From: CAISIP01 sp963974265
Lineage (GTDB): Bacteria > Pseudomonadota > Gammaproteobacteria > Burkholderiales > Burkholderiaceae_C
Reading direction: 5' to 3'
DNA: 25,315 nucleotides
Assembly: GCA_963974265.1 (NCBI GenBank)
Contig: CAXBDR010000035.1
Location: 1 to 25,315 of the forward strand
Shown here: positions 7,215 through 13,279 of the stretch, one piece after another
How the letters are laid out: each line of letters begins with the position of its first letter
How positions within the stretch are numbered: the stretch's first letter is position 1
Notes under the pieces: model-generated
The model's database searches: none
What the model saw: only the letters and a program-made list of their open reading frames with translations
What the model was told of the DNA's origin: nothing
Translations under genes and position numbers: made by a program

Positions 7215-7550
7215 ATGCCCCGTGACGCCGTCACACCCCCACTGGCCGACATGCGCCATTCCGCCGGCCAGGCCTGCCGGCTGATGAAAGTCCTGTCCAA
7301 CCCCGACCGCCTGCTGCTGCTCTGCCAACTGGTGCAGGGCGAGCAGCGGGTCGGCGAACTCGAAGCCCGTGTCGGTGTGCCGCAGCCGACCCTGTCGCAA
7401 CAACTCGGCGTATTGCGCGACGAGGGGCTGGTCAGCACCCGGCGCGACGGCAAGGCCATCTATTACCGCATCGACAGCCCGCAGGCGCAGGCGGTGATGC
7501 AGGTGCTGCACGAACAATTCTGCCGGTCCGCAACGGAGCCACGCCCATGA
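7215..7550 (+). CDS. ArsR-family repressor, SqrR/BigR-like persulfide sensor
   Basis: This 111-residue winged-helix repressor has its recognition helix in 'VGVPQPTLSQQLGVLRDEGLVSTRRDGKAIYYRI'. Cys37 ('RLLLLCQLV') and Cys103 ('LHEQFC') are 66 residues apart, the same spacing as Cys41 and Cys107 of the persulfide sensor SqrR. A third cysteine is Cys21. Metal-binding ELCVCDL motifs of arsenic or cadmium sensors are absent. In this family sulfide-derived persulfides form a tetrasulfide bridge that releases DNA; that mechanism is inferred here from the cysteine pair. The ATG at 7215 is preferred over 7128 because GGGAGA lies just upstream and the longer start would cross the operator-like sequence. 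It overlaps the next gene by ATGA, so regulator and sulfur transporters form one operon. Confidence 0.9.
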   Translation: MPRDAVTPPLADMRHSAGQACRLMKVLSNPDRLLLLCQLVQGEQRVGELEARVGVPQPTLSQQLGVLRDEGLVSTRRDGKAIYYRIDSPQAQAVMQVLHEQFCRSATEPRP

Positions 7551-7978
7551 CCATCGACTGGATGCATTTCACGCCCTGGGCCTCGCTGGCCGGCGGCATC
7601 GTGCTCGGCCTGGCCTCGGCCGCGTTCATCCTGCTCGGCGGCCGCGTTCTGGGCATCAGTGGCATTCTCGGCGGCCTGCTCGCGCGGCGGCCAGGCGATG
7701 TCGGCTGGCGCCTGTCCTTCCTTCTTGGCCTGCTGGTCGCGCCGCTGGTCTATGCCGTGTTTGCGCAACCGGTGGTTCCGCGCATCGATGCGGGTTGGGC
7801 CACCGTCATCGTTGCCGGCCTGCTCGTGGGGGTTGGCACCCGTTACGGTTCCGGTTGCACCAGCGGCCATGGCGTGTGTGGCCTGTCGCAGCTGTCGCCC
7901 CGTTCGCTGGTGGCCACCCTGTCGTTCATGGGCGCCGGTTTTGCCACGGTCTATCTGGTGCGCCATGTGTTCGCCTGA
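7547..7978 (+). CDS. YeeE/YedE-family sulfur transporter half (PmpA-like)
   Basis: This 143-residue integral membrane protein has about four hydrophobic helices. Its key motif 'TRYGSGCTSGHGVCGLSQLSPRS' carries Cys104 and Cys111 and matches the sulfur-transport (DUF395, YeeE/YedE) repeat. Full-length YeeE/TsuA proteins, which import thiosulfate, contain two such repeats; here the repeats are split over two genes. Import of thiosulfate or a related sulfur species is inferred from the family. The start overlaps the ArsR-type repressor stop by four bases, which ties expression to that sensor. Confidence 0.9.
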   Translation: MTIDWMHFTPWASLAGGIVLGLASAAFILLGGRVLGISGILGGLLARRPGDVGWRLSFLLGLLVAPLVYAVFAQPVVPRIDAGWATVIVAGLLVGVGTRYGSGCTSGHGVCGLSQLSPRSLVATLSFMGAGFATVYLVRHVFA

Positions 7979-8008
7979 CCCGACCCTTCTTTCGCACGGG
8001 AGCATGGC

Positions 8009-8449
8009 ATGAACCGCGTCATCGAATTTTTCGTGGGCCTGGCATTCGGCATCGGCCTGATCCTGGCCGGCATGACCGACCCGGGCAAGGTGATCGGGTT
8101 CCTGGACCTGTCCGGCAACTGGGATCCGTCCCTGGCGCTGGTGATGGGCGGCGCCATCGGCGTGGCCGTCTTCGCCTTCTTCGTGGCGCGCCAACGGACG
8201 ACCTCGTTCCTGGGCGGCGCGATGCACTTGCCGCGTGCAGGTCAGATCGACCGGCCGCTGGTGCTCGGCTCCCTGGTGTTCGGTGTCGGCTGGGGCCTTG
8301 CCGGTTTCTGTCCGGGGCCGGCGCTGGTGTCGCTGGGCAGCGGCCAGCCGAAGGCGGCCGTGTTCGTGCTGGCGATGGTGCTGGGCATGATGGCCTTCGA
8401 CTGGGCCATGCGCGGCAATCCGGTGGTGCAGGCCGAAGGCGCGCGCTGA
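8009..8449 (+). CDS. YeeE/YedE-family sulfur transporter half (PmpB-like)
   Basis: This 146-residue membrane protein is the partner half of the preceding gene. It opens with 'FFVGLAFGIGLILAGMTDPGKVIGFLDL', a strongly conserved start of this subfamily, and carries 'GWGLAGFCPGPALVSLGSG' with Cys101. About four hydrophobic helices are present. The two halves probably assemble into one YeeE-like channel in which cysteines pass thiosulfate or a persulfide along a path. CGGGAG (7997-8002) lies upstream; an ATG at 8004 is out of frame. A 30-base gap separates it from its partner. Direction of transport and exact substrate are not shown by sequence. Confidence 0.9.
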   Translation: MNRVIEFFVGLAFGIGLILAGMTDPGKVIGFLDLSGNWDPSLALVMGGAIGVAVFAFFVARQRTTSFLGGAMHLPRAGQIDRPLVLGSLVFGVGWGLAGFCPGPALVSLGSGQPKAAVFVLAMVLGMMAFDWAMRGNPVVQAEGAR

Positions 8450-8450
8450 C

Positions 8451-10163
8451 GTGGCGCTGGTACCGGCCTGGTTGCGGCAGTACCGCGCGGGGTGGCTGGC
8501 CGGCGACCTGACCGCCGGCCTGATCGTCACCGTGATGCTGATCCCGCAAAGCCTGGCCTATGCCATGCTGGCGGGGCTGCCGCCGCAGGTCGGCCTGTAC
8601 GCCAGCATCCTGCCGCTGGTGGCATATGCGGCGCTGGGCTCGAGCATGACACTGGCGGTCGGACCGGTGGCGGTGGCCTCGCTGATGACGGCCAGCGCCC
8701 TGCAGCCGCTGGCGCTGGCGGGCAGCCCCGAATACGCGGCGATGGCGGTGCAACTGGCACTGATCTCGGGCGTGATGCTGCTGGCCTTCGGTGTGTTGCG
8801 CCTCGGATTCCTGGCCTATTTCCTCAGCCATCCGGTCATCAGCGGCTTCATCACGGGTTCGGCCGTGCTGATCGCGATCGGCCAGCTGCAATACATCCTG
8901 GGCGTGCGTATCGTCGGCGCCGGCGTGATGGAGAAACTCACCGGCCTGGTCACCTCATGGCAACACGCCAACCTGCCCACCGTCGTCACCGGAGTCGCAA
9001 CGCTGGTCTTCCTGCTGCTGGCGCGCCGGGCGATGGCCCCGCTGCTCGTGCGCTGGGGCGTATCTGCGCAGCTGGCCGGCCTGCTGGCCAAGCTGGCACC
9101 GATGGTGGCCGTGGTGGTGGCGACCGCCGCCGTCGCGCTCGGGCGGCTCGACCAGACCGCCGGCATCGCGGTCGTGGGTGCGGTGCCGCAAGGCCTGCCA
9201 CAGCTGGCGCTGGTCATGCCGGACGCCGACACGCTGAGCCTGTTGTGGCTGCCGGCCTTGCTGATTGCCCTGGTCGGTTTCGTCGAGAGTGTCTCGGTGG
9301 CGCAGTCGCTGGCTTTGCAGCGCCAGCAGCGCATCGTGCCCAACCGTGAGTTGCTGGGCCTGGGCGCGGCCAACATCGCCAGCGCCGTGTCCGGCGGTTA
9401 TCCGGTCACCGGAGGTTTCGCGCGTTCGGTCGTCAACTGCGCGGCCGGTGCACACACGCCGCTGGCCGGCGTCGTGTCCGCCGCGCTGATGGCGCTGGTG
9501 ATCGCCACGTTCACCGGCCTGTTTTTCCACCTGCCGCATGCCGTGCTGGCGGCCACCATCATCGTGGCAGTGACCAGCCTCGTGGACCTGGACACCTTGC
9601 GCCGGGCCTGGCGCTACGACCGCGCGGACGCCTTGTCGCTGGTCGGTACGGCGCTGGGCGTCGTGGCCCTGGGGGTCGAGGCGGGCATCCTGGCCGGCGT
9701 GGCCTTGTCGCTGGGCGCCTTGGTCTGGCGCAGCAGCCGCCCGCACATGGCGGTGGTCGGGCGCGTGCCGGGCACCGAGCATTTCCGCAACGTGTTGCGG
9801 CACAAGGTCGACACCGTGCCGGGCCTGCTCGCGCTGCGTGTCGACGAGAGCCTGTATTTCGCCAATGCCACCGTGGTCGAGGACCGCATCGGCGAGTTGC
9901 TGCAGCAGGATCCGGACGTGCGCCAGGTCCTGCTGATCTGCTCCGCGGTGAACCAGATCGATGCCACCGCGCTCGAGGTGCTGACCGAGCTCGAACGCAG
10001 CCTCGCCGCGCGCGGCATCGTGTTGTTGCTGGCGGAGGTCAAGGGGCCGGTGATGGACCGGCTGCGCTCCACCGAGCTGGGGCGACGGCTCGAAGGCCGG
10101 GTGTTCCTGAGCGTGCACGAGGCCTTCCTTTTCGCGCAGCGCCGGCAGGCACCGGCGTCCTGA
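8451..10163 (+). CDS. SulP-family anion permease with STAS domain
   Basis: This 570-residue transporter starts with GTG one base after the previous stop codon. The N-terminal 'GDLTAGLIVTVMLIPQSLAYAMLAGLPPQVGLYASILP' block is the classic SulP signature, followed by roughly a dozen hydrophobic segments through about residue 430. 'VFLSHPVISGF'-type and 'GGYPVTGGFARSVVNCAAGAHTPLAG' motifs are in place. The C-terminal portion, about 435-560, is a cytoplasmic STAS domain with 'SAVNQIDATALEVLTELERSL'. SulP proteins carry sulfate, bicarbonate or other anions; beside YeeE/YedE and SQR genes, sulfate or a related sulfur oxyanion is the natural guess. No terminator with a T-tract follows; only a short CCCC/GGGG palindrome is seen at 10200-10211. 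Confidence 0.93.
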   Translation: MALVPAWLRQYRAGWLAGDLTAGLIVTVMLIPQSLAYAMLAGLPPQVGLYASILPLVAYAALGSSMTLAVGPVAVASLMTASALQPLALAGSPEYAAMAVQLALISGVMLLAFGVLRLGFLAYFLSHPVISGFITGSAVLIAIGQLQYILGVRIVGAGVMEKLTGLVTSWQHANLPTVVTGVATLVFLLLARRAMAPLLVRWGVSAQLAGLLAKLAPMVAVVVATAAVALGRLDQTAGIAVVGAVPQGLPQLALVMPDADTLSLLWLPALLIALVGFVESVSVAQSLALQRQQRIVPNRELLGLGAANIASAVSGGYPVTGGFARSVVNCAAGAHTPLAGVVSAALMALVIATFTGLFFHLPHAVLAATIIVAVTSLVDLDTLRRAWRYDRADALSLVGTALGVVALGVEAGILAGVALSLGALVWRSSRPHMAVVGRVPGTEHFRNVLRHKVDTVPGLLALRVDESLYFANATVVEDRIGELLQQDPDVRQVLLICSAVNQIDATALEVLTELERSLAARGIVLLLAEVKGPVMDRLRSTELGRRLEGRVFLSVHEAFLFAQRRQAPAS

Positions 10164-10269
10164 GCGCTGGGCAGCTCCATCGCGGCATGGGGCCGTGTCC
10201 CCCGAACGGGGCGATGCGTGCGGCGATGGATTGCCGCAAAATCCGGTTTTCGACTACGCAGGAGCCGCC

Positions 10270-11031
10270 ATGCCGGAGCCCATCTGTCGTGACCGTGTGT
10301 GCCGCGCGCCGTGTTGGTTGCCAAGGCTGCTGGTGTCCGCGCTGCTGTCGTGCGCCTGCGCCGGCGCCGGCGCCGAATGGCTGGCCTTGTGCAGCAAATG
10401 TGTCAGCCCGACGATTTTCTCGCTCACGGGCGCCGACACCGCGCAAGCCGTCGCACAGGCACGCATCACCCGGGCGGCGATCGAAGGCTGGTGCGCCAAC
10501 TGGCAGCCCGGCGATGCCGCCTGCGTCGCACGGGGCCTGCAGGAGCATGACCTGCAGAAGGTCTATCGCGCCAGTGCCGACTGCACGGCCGGACGCATCA
10601 CGCCGGTCGACGGCCAGACCTACCGCCTGGCCGGCACCTGGGACAACCGCGATATTGGCGGCGGCCGCAGCCGCTGGCGCGACGCACAGGGCCGGATCGT
10701 CGGTCGCGACAACGCCAGTGGCGGGTTGGGCATTTCGCAGCAATGGGAGGTGTTGTGCCCGCGGGCGGGCAAGCGCGCGGGCCAGGCCAAGGCGCCTGCG
10801 GCGCCCGGAGCCGGTGCGGCTCGTCCCGGGGCGCCGCCGGCCGTGGCGCTCAAGGCCGACTATGCGGTGGGCCAGGCCGTGCTGGCCAGGTACGGCAACC
10901 AGTGGATCCGCGCCAAGGTCAATGCCGTGCGTCAGGTCAAGGGCCGCAACGGGCCGGAACTGGCCTACGACATCAGCCTGGACAACGGCAAGCGCGGGCT
11001 GGTGCCGGCGCGGATGTTGCGGGCGATGTGA
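10270..11031 (+). CDS. Secreted cysteine-rich protein with Tudor-like C-terminus
   Basis: I do not recognise this 253-residue protein as a named family. The N-terminus has basic residues followed by 'LPRLLVSALLSCACAGAGAEW', a probable export signal; cleavage after AGAGA or a weak lipobox at LLSC are both possible. The mature part is cysteine-rich, with CSKC at 41-44 and further cysteines up to 'WEVLCPRAG'. An Ala/Pro/Gly linker (about 172-195) leads to a C-terminal domain, 'YAVGQAVLARYGNQWIRAKVNAVRQVKG...YDISLDNGKRGLVPARML', which resembles a Tudor/agenet-type small barrel. The ATG at 10270 has AGGAG at 10260-10264; an upstream in-frame GTG/ATG region lacks one. The neighbours give no clue to function. 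Confidence 0.78.
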   Translation: MPEPICRDRVCRAPCWLPRLLVSALLSCACAGAGAEWLALCSKCVSPTIFSLTGADTAQAVAQARITRAAIEGWCANWQPGDAACVARGLQEHDLQKVYRASADCTAGRITPVDGQTYRLAGTWDNRDIGGGRSRWRDAQGRIVGRDNASGGLGISQQWEVLCPRAGKRAGQAKAPAAPGAGAARPGAPPAVALKADYAVGQAVLARYGNQWIRAKVNAVRQVKGRNGPELAYDISLDNGKRGLVPARMLRAM

Positions 11032-11061
11032 TCGCCCGCGCCGGGTTCGGCATCGTGCACA

Positions 11062-12105
11062 TCACGTCCGCGGCAGCGCCAAGCCCTCGGCCACAGCCAC
11101 CCGTTCGAGCGCCATCTCGAACTGGGCGCGTGCCGAGCCCGCGACCTGTCCGAGATACGCGTGCAACTCGGCATCCGCGGCGTTGCGGTTTTCGCATTCG
11201 GCGCAATAAGCTTCGAACCGCGTGAGTTGCATCAGCAACTCGGCGACATGGCGGGGGCATTCGCAGGCGATCGTCGTCGACATCGATGCGAGTTCGGACA
11301 GGCGTGCGTCGTCCCAGCGGCGTTGCGGTGCCGCGGCTTGCACCACCGTTGGCCCTGGGGGCGCTGGAAGTGCGGGGGACGCGCCGGACCTGGCCAGGCC
11401 ACGCAACCACTGGCCGAGCACCGTATCGTTCTGCGGTTCGCGCAACAGGAGCACGCCGGCCGCGGCCAGTGCCGCACAGGTGGCGTCGGAGGCAAACCCG
11501 TAGATCACCGCCGTGGGCAAGGCACGCAAGCCGGGCGCAGCAGCATCGAAATCGGCCAGCCAGCCCGGATGCAGCGTCGGCGCGTGCACGAGCAAGGCAT
11601 CCACCGGCTCCTGTTCGATGGCCGTGGCCGCCTGCGCCAAGGTGTCGAAGGGGCCGACCGAGTGCACCACCGCGCCGAACTGCCGCAGCACGGCCGGGTG
11701 ACCCAGTCGATGGGCCAGCGCGGGGCCGATCACCGCAACCCGCCAGCGGCGTGTGACGGTTGCGGACATCGTGTCGTGCGGCTCCGACTCACCCTCGACG
11801 CTGAAATGGGTGGCTGCCACGGCCTGCAGTTGCGCCAGGTCCAATGGTGCCAGTACGCCGATGGCATGGCCCAGATCGGTCAGTTGCCGGATCAGGGCCA
11901 GACGGTGCACGTCGCAGGCCCTGTACAGGCGCTGGCCGCTGGCGGTGCGATCGGGACTGGTGACCCGGTAGCGGCGCTCCCATATGCGCAGCGTGGCAAC
12001 CGGCATGCGTGCCATGCGCGCCACGGCTCCGCTGCGGTAGCGTGGTGCGTCGTCACCGGTTTCGGCGGGTAGCGTGACTGCCTTGTCCGTGGCTGATGTG
12101 GGCAT
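11062..12105 (-). CDS. MerR-family regulator of CarH/LitR-like architecture with Cys-rich tail
   Basis: This 347-residue regulator has an N-terminal MerR winged helix (about 22-95) with 'YRSGAVARMARMPVATLRIWERRYRVTSPDRTASGQRLY', typical of the CarH/LitR/CarA branch. A Rossmann-like middle domain (about 120-240) follows, with 'WRVAVIGPALAHRLGHPAV' and 'AVIYGFASDATCAALAAAGVLLLREP'. The cobalamin-binding DxHxxG motif of light-sensing CarH is not present. The C-terminal tail (about 275-347) contains Cys281, Cys283, Cys301 and Cys304 ('IACECPRH', 'YCAECENR'), which could bind a metal, a cluster or a redox signal. It is divergent from a HiPIP gene, and a palindrome lies 15 bases upstream of its start. 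It probably controls the HiPIP-DUF2256-DCC genes and itself. The ligand is unknown. Confidence 0.87.
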   Translation of the reverse strand: MPTSATDKAVTLPAETGDDAPRYRSGAVARMARMPVATLRIWERRYRVTSPDRTASGQRLYRACDVHRLALIRQLTDLGHAIGVLAPLDLAQLQAVAATHFSVEGESEPHDTMSATVTRRWRVAVIGPALAHRLGHPAVLRQFGAVVHSVGPFDTLAQAATAIEQEPVDALLVHAPTLHPGWLADFDAAAPGLRALPTAVIYGFASDATCAALAAAGVLLLREPQNDTVLGQWLRGLARSGASPALPAPPGPTVVQAAAPQRRWDDARLSELASMSTTIACECPRHVAELLMQLTRFEAYCAECENRNAADAELHAYLGQVAGSARAQFEMALERVAVAEGLALPRT

Positions 12106-12119
12106 GAGATTGATGTATG

Positions 12120-12139
12120 AATCGGAATTGAATCCGATT
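12120..12139. promoter_or_regulatory. Palindromic operator candidate between MerR-type and HiPIP genes
   Basis: AATCGGA (12120-12126) and TCCGATT (12133-12139) form a perfect 7-6-7 inverted repeat in the AT-rich divergent intergenic region. Its position next to a MerR-type gene makes it a likely binding site for that regulator. Confidence 0.55.
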
Positions 12140-12169
12140 ATCGTTCCTTTGTTGGGGGTTAATCCATAT

Positions 12170-12202
12170 TTGAAATGTTATTGAATCGTATTTTCCTATA
12201 CT
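12170..12202 (+). promoter_or_regulatory. Candidate promoter of the HiPIP operon
   Basis: TTGAAA (12170-12175) and TATACT (12197-12202) are near-consensus elements 21 bases apart. That is longer than the usual 17; stretched spacers are a known feature of many MerR-activated promoters, although 19-20 is the usual value. A second TTGAAT at 12181 is too close to the -10. CAGGAG (12228-12233) is the ribosome binding site. Confidence 0.45.
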
Positions 12203-12237
12203 TCGGCCTTGTCCAAATCCACAACCCAGGAGTTTCC

Positions 12238-12552
12238 ATGTCCATCACCTCGAACCGCCGCGTATTCATGATCCACGCCGCGTCCGCTGGCGCGGCGCTC
12301 GCCTTGGCCGGCCAGGCGCAGGCCCAGGAGATGCTCGACGAAAAGAATCCGCAGGCAGCCGCCCTCGGTTACGTGGCCGACGCGAAACGCGTGGACACCA
12401 AGAAATACCCCAAATACGCGGCCGGCCAGGTGTGCACGAATTGCTCCCTGTTCCAGGGCAAGCCGTCCGACAAGGCCGGTGGTTGCCCACTGTTCGCCGG
12501 CAAGCAGGTCGCCGGACCGGGATGGTGCAGCGCCTGGGTCAAGAAGGCTTGA
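12238..12552 (+). CDS. High-potential iron-sulfur protein (HiPIP)
   Basis: This 104-residue protein is exported to the periplasm, where it would carry one electron at high potential on a [4Fe-4S] cluster. The N-terminus 'SNRRVFMIHAASAGAALALAGQAQAQ' is a twin-arginine signal with likely cleavage after AQA. The mature domain has four cysteines, Cys66, Cys69, Cys83 and Cys97, in a C-x2-C-x13-C-x13-C pattern ending 'GPGWCSAW', the HiPIP signature. CAGGAG sits five bases before the ATG; the frame is open further upstream, but that would cover the promoter. HiPIPs serve photosynthetic reaction centres or respiratory chains. No reaction-centre gene is present here, so a respiratory or stress role is more likely. 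Confidence 0.95.
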   Translation: MSITSNRRVFMIHAASAGAALALAGQAQAQEMLDEKNPQAAALGYVADAKRVDTKKYPKYAAGQVCTNCSLFQGKPSDKAGGCPLFAGKQVAGPGWCSAWVKKA

Positions 12553-12593
12553 GTGCTCCGGTTGGCGGCATCGCCATCGTTCACGCGCCGAAG

Positions 12594-12764
12594 ATGGCCC
12601 GACGTGCCAGCGGTTTCAAGGGCAACAAGGCGTCGCTGCCTTCGCGGCCGTGTGCGGCCTGTGGCCGCCCCATGGTGTGGCGCCGGCGTTGGGCGCGCAC
12701 ATGGGATGCCGTCCGGTACTGCAGCGATGCCTGCCGACGGTTGAAGCAGTCTCGCCATGGCTGA
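12594..12764 (+). CDS. DUF2256 family zinc-ribbon-like small protein
   Basis: This basic protein has 56 residues and two cysteine pairs: 'RPCAACGRPMVWRRRW' (C-x2-C) and 'VRYCSDACRRLKQ' (C-x3-C). The preceding 'KGNKASLPSRPC' and the middle 'RRWARTWDAVRYCS' match the DUF2256 family, whose members are tiny, probably zinc-binding, and often lie near cryptochrome or photolyase genes. The ATG lies 41 bases after the HiPIP stop without a strong ribosome binding site. The stop overlaps the following start by eight bases (12757-12764). The function of the family is not known. Confidence 0.85.
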   Translation: MARRASGFKGNKASLPSRPCAACGRPMVWRRRWARTWDAVRYCSDACRRLKQSRHG

Positions 12765-13272
12765 GCCGGGGCCGCGCCGCATCGACGATCCGGGCGACGC
12801 TAGGGCCGTTGCGGCGCCGACGGACCACCACGGTGTTGCTTCGGCGACGCCGCACCGCGAGAACACGGGTCCGGCTGACGGGGCCTGCATGACCGTGTGG
12901 TATGACGGCGCCTGCCCGTTGTGCCGGCGCGAAATCGCCTTGTACCGCGACCTCCCGGCCTCGGTGTCGCTGCGGTTCGAGGACGTCAGCGACGCTGCAA
13001 CGGCCCTGCCCGAGGGCATCTCGCGCAGCCGTTTGCTGTCTCGGTTCCATGTACGCCAGCCCGACGGCCGCTTGCTCGGCGGTGCGCAGGCCTTTCTCGC
13101 GATGTGGGCGGTGTTGCCGGGCTGGCGCTGGCTTGCGCGCCTCGGTCAGGCGCCGGGCGTGGCCTGGATGATGGAGCAGGCCTATCGCGGTTTCCTGCGC
13201 CTGCGGCCCGCGCTGCAGCGCGGGGCCCTGCGCTGGGAGCGGTCGCGGTCCGACGGTTCCGCCGGCCCGTGA
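12757..13272 (+). CDS. DCC-family (DUF393) thioredoxin-like protein
   Basis: This protein has 171 residues from this start, or 127 from an in-frame ATG at 12889. The family signature 'VWYDGACPLCRREIALYRDL' lies directly after Met45, with a CxxC pair suited to thiol-disulfide chemistry. The rest has the usual 'DGRLLGGAQAFLAMWAVLPGWRWLARL' segment. Known family members begin close to the YDGACPLC strand, so the 44 hydrophilic N-terminal residues may be untranslated. Against that, the first ATG overlaps the DUF2256 stop as ATGGCTGA, a common coupling arrangement, and neither start has a strong ribosome binding site. The gene ends 7 bases before the convergent htpG stop. The specific partner is unknown. 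Confidence 0.82.
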   Translation: MAEPGPRRIDDPGDARAVAAPTDHHGVASATPHRENTGPADGACMTVWYDGACPLCRREIALYRDLPASVSLRFEDVSDAATALPEGISRSRLLSRFHVRQPDGRLLGGAQAFLAMWAVLPGWRWLARLGQAPGVAWMMEQAYRGFLRLRPALQRGALRWERSRSDGSAGP

Positions 13273-13279
13273 CCGAGCT

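Noticed and set aside
10200..10211. CCCC/GGGG palindrome after the SulP gene as a terminator
   Set aside because: The stem is only four to five pairs and no T-tract follows.
12238..12552. HiPIP as evidence for a photosynthesis gene cluster
   Set aside because: No reaction-centre, bacteriochlorophyll or carotenoid gene is in the window; HiPIPs also occur in respiratory bacteria.
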